11,584 bases of DNA from Bacteroidales bacterium. GTDB taxonomy: Bacteria; Bacteroidota; Bacteroidia; Bacteroidales; UBA7960. A program made the translations under genes and the position numbers. Positions within the stretch are counted from its first letter, which is position 1. Each line of letters starts with the position of its first letter. The DNA lies in assembly GCA_007122505.1 (NCBI GenBank), contig SKTQ01000329.1, positions 1 to 11,584 of the forward strand, in the 5' to 3' direction. Shown piece after piece: positions 1-6,730 of this stretch. Below the pieces are notes generated by a model. That model saw nothing but the letters and a program-made list of their open reading frames with translations, searched no databases and was not told where the DNA came from.

Positions 1-320
1 AGGTTCTTTTTCCCAAGGTAAGTCACACCACGCCCCTCAATGTATGCCTCCCGCTCCCAGTTCCAGTGCGCGTTTGCCAGAACCTCATTGCCGCGTTCGG
101 TATGACAGGAAAGACAGGTTTCCGTGATCTCATGGGGGTTGTCAAAATCACGCTGCAGCTCCTTGTGCTTGCTATGATCCACCGACGGAATGTGCGGAAT
201 GGAATATTCGGCCCTTAATGCTTCCAAAGCGGTATTGTCTTTGGAGGCATCACGGAGCATCACCGTTACTATGACAATGGGAAAAATAACCGTCAGAATA
301 AATGTAGCGATGTTTTTCAT
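1..320 (-). CDS. Octaheme tetrathionate reductase-family cytochrome c, N-terminal part (cut by window edge)
   Basis: The reverse complement from the ATG at 318-320 gives 106 residues in frame to the window edge. Residues 5-22 are a hydrophobic segment that would act as an uncleaved signal anchor or signal peptide, which sends the protein to the periplasmic side. The first haem-binding motif, CLSCH, is at residues 69-73, preceded by a DHSKHKELQ stretch and followed by AHWNWE (84-89). This arrangement (DHS...CxSCHTE...HWxWE) is what I know from the octaheme tetrathionate reductase family (the Shewanella OTR type), which reduces tetrathionate, nitrite or hydroxylamine in vitro. The other haem motifs lie outside the window, so the haem count is inferred. 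The start is supported by an in-frame TAG six codons upstream. It has its own promoter candidate about 180 bases upstream. Another multiheme cytochrome family is possible. Confidence 0.72.
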   Translation of the reverse strand, partial: MKNIATFILTVIFPIVIVTVMLRDASKDNTALEALRAEYSIPHIPSVDHSKHKELQRDFDNPHEITETCLSCHTERGNEVLANAHWNWEREAYIEGRGVTYLGKKN

Positions 321-654
321 GTGGATACAGTTTAGTCTAAAAGTCGAAATGCGTGAAGGTCAAAAGGTCAAAAAACCTTCCTTCGCTTCCTTTTCTGAAT
401 TTGAACACCGTTAACCGGTAATCGGCAATTGGTCATCAACAATATTCTTTGCAATGATTGCCAGGTATTTTCCATGATTAAGAAAAGGCCATATTTTCAA
501 ACATACAAATATATAAATACCAATTACAATAAAACAAACCAATGCGTTACATATATGTGTATCTGTTTTTTGTAAGCGGTTAATAATAAAACGGTTAAGT
601 CTTATTGAGAATGTGTCTAAACTTATGTGGATTCGTTTTTTCGGCGGTGTGGAA
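321..654. other. Intergenic region with cytochrome promoter and long leader
   Basis: This 334-base gap lies between the stop of the outer-membrane barrel gene and the start of the cytochrome gene, both on the minus strand. I see no credible gene in it. It is AT-rich between about 480 and 600 and holds the promoter candidate at 498-538. The heptamer CGGTTAA occurs at 577-583 and 592-598, and its reverse complement at 411-417. A short inverted repeat, GAAGGT (355-360) and ACCTTC (375-380), sits in the leader of the cytochrome transcript. No strong GC-rich hairpin followed by a T-run is visible after the barrel gene. Confidence 0.6.
498..538 (-). promoter_or_regulatory. Candidate Bacteroidota promoter for the cytochrome gene
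   Basis: Read on the minus strand, TTTG (538-535) is followed after 21 bases by TATATTTG (513-506), a full match to the TTTG / TAnnTTTG pattern of the Bacteroidota housekeeping sigma factor. A second, overlapping pair is TTG (529-527), 21 bases, TATGTTTG (505-498). Transcription would start near 490-500, leaving a leader of about 175 bases before the ATG at 320. Confidence 0.6.
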
Positions 655-2019
655 TCAAAAACTGGCTTTTACATGTAAGCGTATCATATTTTTATCTTTC
701 AAGCCCATAAAGAAGTTATTGCCCTTCCCGTCAAAAAAATATCCGCCTAAAGTAATTTCCAGGTTGTCAATCCCTTGCCAGGTGATTTCAGGTGTGAGGA
801 ACCATGCATAGTCATCGGAGATATTGTTCCAGTCATTAACGGTAAAGCCTCCTGCCAGCGGCTGGATGTTTAATCTGTTTTGCAAAAAGCTGCGTTCGGT
901 TTGTATGACCACATAATCGTTGAGTTCGCCTTTTCCGCTTTCGTGCAAAAAGCCTTTGATGAACTGGAAATTCATGTAGGTGCCGCCCGAAAAAGTGTAA
1001 TCGGCACCGATTACGTATTTTACATAGGGGTCTTCTTGCAAAGCAACCACCTTGTCGTATATCACGGTTTCGGCAAAGTGTATGGTAACATCGGTATGGA
1101 AGCCGGACTCCGGTATAAACAGTGCCGCTTCGCCCCATATGCCTATTCTTCCGATACTTCCTGAGAAGTCGCCACCTGCAATATGATGGCGTGGATATTC
1201 CATAACGGCCAAAGCTTCGGTATCATTGGTCACAGGGTCAATTATGATGTCTACTGCGGTGGCTAAGGGAAGTGGATCCCTGCCATACACATAGCTGAAC
1301 GAAAAATCAGTATTCAACAGGAAACTGCGCCACCGAAACCCCACATTTGACCCTTCATTGAAATTATTTTTTGGCAGGATCAGCGTGGTTTCATTTATGG
1401 GGACCAGCATTTCAGCATGTGGTAAGTTCACCGGTACGGAAAGGTCAAACACACCGGCAAAAGCACCCCTTGGCATGCTGGCCGGCTGAAAACGCGGGAT
1501 ATAGACCATTTGCAGGGAGCTGTTGCGGGTAAAATACCATTGCATGCTCAGGGCATCGGAGCCCATTGCACGACCAAAGTCCAGGATGTCTTCCAGGTCA
1601 TAGGGGTTCAGGTTGTCGGTCGGATTGAACCGGTCGGCCGTACCCCACGCAATGCGTTGACGACCAATGGTAAGGTCTATGTTTTCAGAAACAAATCCAT
1701 GCACTTCCGCATAAAGCTCCCTGATATCAAGGTCCCACGGACTGACCTTTCCCTTGTCTTGAAGGTCGGCATAGGTTTCCACAATGGAAGGGCCCAGGTG
1801 GCGAAGCCATACGTTTCCCCTTATATACAGCGGGCTGACCCTTTTTTCCAGAGACAGGTCCAGGCGGTTTTCGTTCCAGGCCCATTCACGGTCATCCTGC
1901 AAAAGCAGCCTTTGATCTGTTTCAATGGAGCCCCTCCAGAGCAAGGGATTTTCCTGTGCCGGCAAAGGCATCGTATGAACAATCAAAACGGCAGTCAAAA
2001 AAAACACAGCTTTTTTCAT
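655..2019 (-). CDS. Outer-membrane beta-barrel protein of the RND/LolA-like cassette (DUF1302-like)
   Basis: This is a 454-residue protein. I start it at the ATG at 2017-2019 because MKKAVFFLTAVLIVHTMPLPAQ (residues 1-22) is a clear signal peptide; a start 12 codons upstream would only add a polar tail. The mature part has many alternating polar/hydrophobic strands rich in aromatic residues and ends in phenylalanine (KASF), as outer-membrane barrels do. A conserved-looking block at 119-150 reads GRQRIAWGTADRFNP and then NLNPYDLEDI, which resembles the DUF1302/alginate-porin-like proteins found with MMPL transporters. It is the last gene of the minus-strand unit, 85 bases after the LolA-like gene. 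It probably forms the outer-membrane end of that export or import route. The family name is by resemblance and the substrate is unknown. Confidence 0.75.
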   Translation of the reverse strand: MKKAVFFLTAVLIVHTMPLPAQENPLLWRGSIETDQRLLLQDDREWAWNENRLDLSLEKRVSPLYIRGNVWLRHLGPSIVETYADLQDKGKVSPWDLDIRELYAEVHGFVSENIDLTIGRQRIAWGTADRFNPTDNLNPYDLEDILDFGRAMGSDALSMQWYFTRNSSLQMVYIPRFQPASMPRGAFAGVFDLSVPVNLPHAEMLVPINETTLILPKNNFNEGSNVGFRWRSFLLNTDFSFSYVYGRDPLPLATAVDIIIDPVTNDTEALAVMEYPRHHIAGGDFSGSIGRIGIWGEAALFIPESGFHTDVTIHFAETVIYDKVVALQEDPYVKYVIGADYTFSGGTYMNFQFIKGFLHESGKGELNDYVVIQTERSFLQNRLNIQPLAGGFTVNDWNNISDDYAWFLTPEITWQGIDNLEITLGGYFFDGKGNNFFMGLKDKNMIRLHVKASF

Positions 2020-2062
2020 AAGTCTTGTTTTTTGCTTGTTTCCATTTAGCACCATGCATATT

Positions 2063-2070
2063 CAAACATA
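2063..2070 (-). promoter_or_regulatory. Possible internal promoter element before the barrel gene
   Basis: On the minus strand TATGTTTG matches TAnnTTTG and lies 43 bases before the ATG at 2019, in the longest gap within the cassette downstream of its transporter gene. No TTG is found at the right distance upstream, so the element is incomplete. If active, it would start transcripts close to 2056, which fits the start at 2019 rather than the ATG at 2055. Confidence 0.28.
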
Positions 2071-2104
2071 CATGCAGCTTGTTTCCGTATATAGCCTTCT
2101 TTCA

Positions 2105-2848
2105 TCAATACCTGGTAAGATTCCTTACCGAAAAAACACTGTCATCAATGCCGGTATCGAAGGCCACTTCCTCAAAGATCATACGGGTACTGTGGTTACG
2201 CCTCAGGTTGGTCATTTTTATTTCAGCAGTGTACCAGTAGTCCCCTTTCTTTTTGAAAGTATACTCAGCAACTTTGAAAGGCTGCCCACCCCTGTCAAAG
2301 GATTCCATTTTCAGCGGGTAATGGTGTTTTTTATGAATGTGTGCTATGATTTTGGAGTAATCGCTTCGCATATCAGGCAGTGGAGTTAATTCCAAAATGT
2401 ATGTTTCGTCAGTCTCATCCAAAAGCTCTGGCGTAAACCTTTTTACATATTTTTCAGATTCCAGGTCTTCATAGGAAAAGTCAGTACCTGCGAAGGACTG
2501 GTTTTTGACGTGGGATGCTATGCGTCGCTCCCGCCCGTAAGCGGGCATATACAAATACATTACGTCATCGGGGAGAGACAGGAAGGCGATGCCGGCCTCT
2601 GCGGCGGGTGCAGTAAAGCGAAACAGCCGCTTGTTTGCCCCCTTTTGCCACACCTGTGCTTCGCGGACGCGTTCATTCCCGCCCCTGTCGGTCAGTATCA
2701 TTCGTATGCTGCTGGTTTGATCCTCGCCGGCAAACAAAACTGCATCCATTTTCTTTAATATGCTGCCTGCATCTTCCGCAAAGGCTGTGTTTACCATCAA
2801 ACCTGTAAAAATTAGGGTGATCAGAATTCTCAGTGTTTTCATGTTCAT
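2105..2848 (-). CDS. Periplasmic LolA-like outer membrane lipoprotein-sorting protein
   Basis: The 247-residue protein has a signal peptide (about residues 1-24, ending TAFA before EDAG), so it is periplasmic. It resembles the COG2834 family called outer membrane lipoprotein-sorting protein, with a LolA/LolB-type half-barrel that binds lipid. Hallmarks are the MYLYMPAYGRERRI stretch (97-110) and FAGTDFSYEDLE (119-130), which I recognise from family members encoded beside MMPL transporters. It lies between the RND transporter gene, whose stop is 35 bases upstream, and the outer-membrane barrel gene. A shuttle carrying a hydrophobic ligand across the periplasm is therefore the natural inference. 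It is distinct from the housekeeping LolA. Two ATGs two codons apart (2848 and 2842) are possible starts; the choice does not change the mature protein. Confidence 0.82.
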   Translation of the reverse strand: MNMKTLRILITLIFTGLMVNTAFAEDAGSILKKMDAVLFAGEDQTSSIRMILTDRGGNERVREAQVWQKGANKRLFRFTAPAAEAGIAFLSLPDDVMYLYMPAYGRERRIASHVKNQSFAGTDFSYEDLESEKYVKRFTPELLDETDETYILELTPLPDMRSDYSKIIAHIHKKHHYPLKMESFDRGGQPFKVAEYTFKKKGDYWYTAEIKMTNLRRNHSTRMIFEEVAFDTGIDDSVFSVRNLTRY

Positions 2849-2883
2849 TCGTTTTTAAGCTGTAAGTTACTTATCAACATTGG

Positions 2884-5127
2884 TTATTTATTTCTATCCT
2901 TTTGCGCAAACATCATGGGCAGGATTGTCAGTGTGGCCATTCCGGATGTTAGCATGGTGACGGCTATCAGGAATCCAAACCGTTGCAGCGGAACCAGGTT
3001 GGAAAATACAAGCATGGCAAATCCGGCGCTCACGGCGATCATGTTGATGAAAATGGCTTTGCCGCTGATTCGGATCGCTTTTTCCAGGCTTTCTTTTATT
3101 CCCAGACCTTCATTCTGACCTTCCCCAAAACGGCTGATGAAATGAATGGAATAGTCAATTCCAATACCGATGGTAACACTACCGCTGAGCACAGTGGCAA
3201 TGTCGAGCGGCACACCTGTAATGCCCATTGTGCCAAAGAGCACAACTAATGTGATCCCAATGGGGATGATGGCCATCAAACCCCTTTTTGCCGACCTAAG
3301 CAGCAATCCGGTCATCACCACAACCAGTATAATGGCAATGATCAGGCTGTATGTCTGACTGTTGATGATGCTGTCGTCGAGCCGTTTCAGCATCAGCGGA
3401 ATCCCGGTAAATTCCAGTTTGTGCTTATCATTGCTGTTGTTTTGAGCATATTCCGTAAAATTGGTTTCAATTTCTCTCAGGACATCCAGCTCCTTGGATG
3501 TGACATATGCCTGGATAACCCCCTCTTCAAGTCCGGGGCTCACCAGTTGCTCCATGATCTCCTGTCCATCCAGCAAAAACCAAAGCTGTGCAATTTTGTA
3601 TGGATCATCGGGGATGATCTCCCCTTCGCCCATCACGTCATTCATCTGTTTGATAAGGTCTGCTACCGACTGGCTGTAGGGTATATATGGGAATTGCTGC
3701 ATAAAGTTTTGTGCCTCCTCCATCTGTAGCAGAACCACAGGATCCTGGACATTACCTTGCACGTGCAGATAGAGTGGTGTGCTTCCGTTGAAACTTTCCT
3801 TCAGCAGCTCTTCACCCTTTTTTACCATGCTGTCGTCCTTGAAATAATCGATGATATCAACCCGCCGCTCAATGCGCGTCATGCCCCATATGCTTACCAC
3901 GACAATGGCAATCCAGATGGCAAGCAATTTTCTCCGGTGATCAAACACCATCATGGATAAGCGTGCCGGGATCTTGTCAAACAAAGTGAGGGACTTTGGT
4001 GTGCCAGGGGTTTTTAGTTTTTTTTCAAAAACCGCCATCACCGCAGGCACAAAACTGATGGTTAACAAAAGCGCAAAGAAAATGCCCATGGCGGAAAAAA
4101 CACCAAACTCCCTGATCATAACAAGATATGATCCGGCAATGAAGGACAAAAATCCAAACATGGTTGTTATGGAAGCCAGAATTACAGGAACCACGATGTA
4201 TGTGACGGCTCTCTTGAGTGCGCCATCGGGATTTACAGAGTGCTCAGCCAGGGCAGCGTTCACCACATGTATGGCGTAAGCACTGCCCACTGCCAGCAAA
4301 ATTACCGGGATGATGTTTGTCATCATGGTGATCTGGTATCCGAGCATGGCAATGAAACCCATTGTCCATATCACCGCAATCAACACGGTGAGCATGGGCA
4401 GGATCAAACCCCGCGCGTTGCGGAAGCCCGCCAGCAAAACCAGGCTGATGATGATAAAAGTTAGCGGGGCAATAAAACGAATGTCGTATATGATGGTGCG
4501 GCTCAGCTCCAGCAGGGTAACCGGCATCCCGCCATAATGGATGTTGCCCTCAAAAGGAAACCCATGAAGCCTTCCCATGATCTCCTCCACCACCCCGGTA
4601 CGGTCTGCACCTGCCAGTATTTTGCCCATGATCAGGGTAGCCATGGCATCCTCAGAAACAAGGTTGCCCCTGTACATATCCTTTGAAAGGGTATATCTTT
4701 TCAGCGAATCCAAAACTTCCGGATCCTGCGGAATATCAAACTCATCAATGAGCCGGCCCATCTCGATACCCCATTCAGAACCTTTGATATCCAACACATT
4801 GGTCAAACTGGTAACATATCCGATACCGGGTGTCGTCCGAATGCTGTCTGTTACCATCCTGATGATGTCAAGCATTTCGGGGTCAAAAACGTATTGCCCT
4901 TCAAGACCAACGATCACCATTTCATTACCGCCATAGGTATCACCTATCCGGTTGAATAAAGCGGCCGCAGGATCATCATCCGGAAGATAGCTCATCACAT
5001 CTGCATTCACCTCCAGGTCTTTCAGAAAATTGGCCATCACAACCGTTATCATCAACACAGACACAATTACCCAATACCGGAACCGGATCACCCATTTTGC
5101 ATACTTTTCCATAAAAGCATTAGCCAT
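2884..5127 (-). CDS. RND superfamily (MMPL/HAE3-type) transporter
   Basis: This is a 747-residue inner-membrane protein with about 12 membrane segments in the RND layout: one near residue 18-34, a periplasmic loop to about 212, five segments at 213-365, one near 400-415, a second loop to about 590, then five more to 740. This two-fold repeat is typical of COG1033/MMPL exporters driven by the proton gradient. The second half carries the family GxxxDY motif (GIGIDYSIHF, 654-663). The matching place in the first half reads GSAYAIHVVN (281-290) and has no Asp. I chose the ATG at 5125-5127, preceded by AGGG; the frame can be extended to a TTG at 5157, and an ATG at 5112 is also possible. It follows tetR by about 120 bases and precedes the LolA-like gene. 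The likely role is export or envelope transfer of a lipid or other hydrophobic compound. Confidence 0.85.
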   Translation of the reverse strand: MANAFMEKYAKWVIRFRYWVIVSVLMITVVMANFLKDLEVNADVMSYLPDDDPAAALFNRIGDTYGGNEMVIVGLEGQYVFDPEMLDIIRMVTDSIRTTPGIGYVTSLTNVLDIKGSEWGIEMGRLIDEFDIPQDPEVLDSLKRYTLSKDMYRGNLVSEDAMATLIMGKILAGADRTGVVEEIMGRLHGFPFEGNIHYGGMPVTLLELSRTIIYDIRFIAPLTFIIISLVLLAGFRNARGLILPMLTVLIAVIWTMGFIAMLGYQITMMTNIIPVILLAVGSAYAIHVVNAALAEHSVNPDGALKRAVTYIVVPVILASITTMFGFLSFIAGSYLVMIREFGVFSAMGIFFALLLTISFVPAVMAVFEKKLKTPGTPKSLTLFDKIPARLSMMVFDHRRKLLAIWIAIVVVSIWGMTRIERRVDIIDYFKDDSMVKKGEELLKESFNGSTPLYLHVQGNVQDPVVLLQMEEAQNFMQQFPYIPYSQSVADLIKQMNDVMGEGEIIPDDPYKIAQLWFLLDGQEIMEQLVSPGLEEGVIQAYVTSKELDVLREIETNFTEYAQNNSNDKHKLEFTGIPLMLKRLDDSIINSQTYSLIIAIILVVVMTGLLLRSAKRGLMAIIPIGITLVVLFGTMGITGVPLDIATVLSGSVTIGIGIDYSIHFISRFGEGQNEGLGIKESLEKAIRISGKAIFINMIAVSAGFAMLVFSNLVPLQRFGFLIAVTMLTSGMATLTILPMMFAQKDRNK

Positions 5128-5248
5128 AACCCTGTTGCCTTTTAAAACCCTTTGCAAGTAATATTATTGATTGTCAACCAAATATGTATTATCCCATCAC
5201 CATATGGAGAACCACAATGCTTTTCAAGGCATGCCAATCTTCGTGTTG

Positions 5249-5821
5249 TCATTGTGCCCGCCTGATACCGTTGTATAAAGTGGTGATCAGCGGATCAATG
5301 AGTCGCTCATGGTCAAAGTCGCTGCGTCCCATAAAAATGGGAAGCTCAAAGCCTTTGGTGGCCAGCACAATGGCATCAGCAACCAGCTGCGTGTCCGGAA
5401 TATCAAACATCCCTTTCTCGTTGCCCTCATCAAGTATGCCTCTGATCAGTTCCGTTTCCCTGGCATCATATTCGGTCCGCAAATTCTCCACCATTCCCAT
5501 CTTGTTTAGCAGGTCATTTCGCAGCGCATCATAATATATGGTAAGTTCCTTGATGCTGTTCATGCGGGTATGCATGTATTGCCGAAGCTTCTCGTCGGGT
5601 GCAATATCAGATTGAACCAGCTTTTCAAGTTTTTGCGCCAGCACCTCCACCTCTGTGTCGATCACTGCTTTAAATACTTCTTCCTTGCTGGTAAAATAGG
5701 TATATATGGTACGTCGCCCCTGACGCGCTGCCATGGCAATATCGGCCATGGATGCCTTATTGAAACCAAAGCGTTCGAACACTTTACGGGCACCAAGCAA
5801 TATGTTCTCTCTTGTTGTCAT
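5249..5821 (-). CDS. TetR/AcrR-family transcriptional regulator
   Basis: This 190-residue protein has the TetR N-terminal DNA-binding domain: TRENILLGARKVFERFGF (3-20), then the helix-turn-helix KASMADIAMAARQGRRTIYTYF (22-43) and the usual SKEEVFKAVID helix (45-55). The remaining helical part would bind the ligand and dimerise; its sequence does not reveal the inducer. I start it at the ATG at 5819-5821. The open frame runs on to 5956, but the extra 45 codons would cover the promoter and operator and precede the domain's normal first helix. It is the first gene of the minus-strand cassette. It probably represses its own transcription and that of the transporter genes through the inverted repeat just upstream, with release by the transported compound or a related signal. 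Confidence 0.87.
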   Translation of the reverse strand: MTTRENILLGARKVFERFGFNKASMADIAMAARQGRRTIYTYFTSKEEVFKAVIDTEVEVLAQKLEKLVQSDIAPDEKLRQYMHTRMNSIKELTIYYDALRNDLLNKMGMVENLRTEYDARETELIRGILDEGNEKGMFDIPDTQLVADAIVLATKGFELPIFMGRSDFDHERLIDPLITTLYNGIRRAQ

Positions 5822-5872
5822 AGTGTTGATGTGTGTGTTGCATGACATTTTCTGAATGTGGCAATGATCAAT

Positions 5873-5897
5873 TGCACAAATATAGTGCTTTTGTGCA
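5873..5897. promoter_or_regulatory. Inverted repeat, candidate TetR operator
   Basis: TGCACAAA (5873-5880) and TTTGTGCA (5890-5897) form a perfect 8-base inverted repeat with a 9-base centre. The flanks also pair if one extra T is allowed on the left (TCAAT against TTGA). A second, nested pair, GCAC (5874-5877) and GTGC (5885-5888), lies inside it. The repeat overlaps the -7 element of the tetR promoter, where a bound repressor would block RNA polymerase. Assignment to this TetR protein is by position. Confidence 0.6.
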
Positions 5898-5907
5898 TTG
5901 ATGTCAA
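5877..5907 (-). promoter_or_regulatory. Promoter of the tetR-transporter unit
   Basis: On the minus strand TTG (5907-5905) is followed after 20 bases by TATATTTG (5884-5877), matching the Bacteroidota promoter pattern. Initiation near 5870 gives a leader of about 50 bases before the tetR ATG at 5821. No comparable promoter is seen in the gap before the transporter gene, so this site probably drives the whole cassette. Confidence 0.6.
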
Positions 5908-5925
5908 GATCCAACGAAAGTTTTT

Positions 5926-5933
5926 TATTTTTG
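5926..5933 (+). promoter_or_regulatory. -7 promoter element of the sirtuin gene
   Basis: TATTTTTG matches TAnnTTTG and lies 22 bases before the sirtuin ATG. The -33 element is weak: the nearest TTG ends at 5900, 25 bases away, which is longer than usual. This short leader contains an AGG (5948-5950) as a possible ribosome site. Confidence 0.42.
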
Positions 5934-5955
5934 TTGAAAACCAAAACAGGCAACA

Positions 5956-6660
5956 ATGAAAAAGAAACGGATAGTTGTATTGACAGGCGCGGGTATCAGC
6001 GCGGAGAGCGGTATTAAGACCTTTCGCGACAGCGGCGGATTGTGGGAGGAGTATGATATTATGGATGTGGCCACTTTCGAGGCGTGGGAGCGAAACCGGG
6101 AACTGGTCATGGAATTTTACAACCAGCGGCGCAAACAATTGCACGAGGTGGAACCCAATGCGGCCCATTACGCGCTGGCAGAGCTTGAAAAAGACTATGA
6201 TGTCCGGATTATCACCCAGAATGTGGATGACCTGCATGAACGCGCAGGCTCAACCCACGTGATGCATTTGCATGGTGAACTGAAAAAAGTGCGCTCTACC
6301 GTTGATGACTCATTGGTATATGATTTGGATGGGTGGGAACTCAAGTTGGGTGACAAATGTGAAAAGGGATCCCAGTTACGTCCGCACATTGTGTGGTTCG
6401 GTGAACCGGTGGATATGATCCCTGCAGCGGCTGACCTTAGCTCCACAGCAGATATATATGTGATCATCGGTACCTCGCTCAATGTATATCCGGCTGCCGG
6501 ACTTGTCCATTACGTCAGCCCCGGCATACCTATCTATCTCATCGACCCCAATGATCTGAGTGTGGGCCATATTCACGGAGTGCGCATCATCAAAGATAAA
6601 GCAAGCACCGGCACGAAAAAGCTGGTTGAGGAGCTCACCGGAAAGCGACCGAAAACATAA
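5956..6660 (+). CDS. cobB: NAD-dependent protein deacylase, class III sirtuin (CobB/SIRT5-like)
   Basis: The 234-residue cytosolic enzyme would remove acyl groups from protein lysines, using NAD and releasing nicotinamide and O-acyl-ADP-ribose. The sirtuin motifs are in order: GAGISAESGI (11-20), TFRD (22-25), TQNVDDLHERAGS (87-99), HLHGE (104-108) with catalytic His106, WFGE (147-150) and GTSLNVYPAA (172-181). Tyr55 and Arg58 (FYNQRR) match the Tyr-x-x-Arg pair of class III enzymes that favours succinyl and malonyl groups. The only cysteine in the protein is Cys135, so the zinc-binding tetrad is missing, as I recall for other Bacteroidota sirtuins. The length is normal for a short CobB. It is divergent from tetR and sits 70 bases before the RNA methyltransferase gene, with which it may be co-transcribed. 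Confidence 0.9.
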   Translation: MKKKRIVVLTGAGISAESGIKTFRDSGGLWEEYDIMDVATFEAWERNRELVMEFYNQRRKQLHEVEPNAAHYALAELEKDYDVRIITQNVDDLHERAGSTHVMHLHGELKKVRSTVDDSLVYDLDGWELKLGDKCEKGSQLRPHIVWFGEPVDMIPAAADLSSTADIYVIIGTSLNVYPAAGLVHYVSPGIPIYLIDPNDLSVGHIHGVRIIKDKASTGTKKLVEELTGKRPKT

Positions 6661-6730
6661 ATCGTTTGCATGCCGGCAATTCATGAAAGTTATCCATACC
6701 GGTAAAACATCAAAAAGGACAAATTAAGCA

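Noticed and set aside
630..656. Possible terminator after the barrel gene (GATTC / GAATC with a T6 run between)
   Set aside because: The arms are five bases with an 18-base loop, and the T-run lies within the loop, so it is not a credible intrinsic terminator.
1510..2049. 179-codon open frame on the plus strand opposite the barrel gene
   Set aside because: It is antisense to a protein with a signal peptide and barrel features, has no promoter or ribosome site that I can see, and resembles no family.
2020..2055. Upstream ATG for the outer-membrane barrel
   Set aside because: It would place 12 polar residues before a good signal peptide; the ATG at 2019 begins the signal peptide directly.
5128..5157. 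Upstream TTG start for the RND transporter
   Set aside because: It adds ten residues not expected in the family, whereas the ATG at 5127 has an AGGG upstream and leaves a normal N-terminus before the first membrane segment.
5213..5256. Inverted repeat CACAATG / CATTGTG between tetR and the transporter gene
   Set aside because: The arms are seven bases separated by 30 bases with no T-run; it overlaps the tetR stop and is too weak to call an operator or terminator.
5822..5956. N-terminal extension of the TetR protein to an ATG at 5956
   Set aside because: The extra 45 codons overlap the promoter, the inverted repeat and the sirtuin start, and TetR domains begin right at the MTTREN start at 5821.
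5818..6237. 139-codon minus-strand open frame across the tetR/sirtuin control region
   Set aside because: It covers the sirtuin coding sequence in antisense and the promoter region; its translation has no family features.
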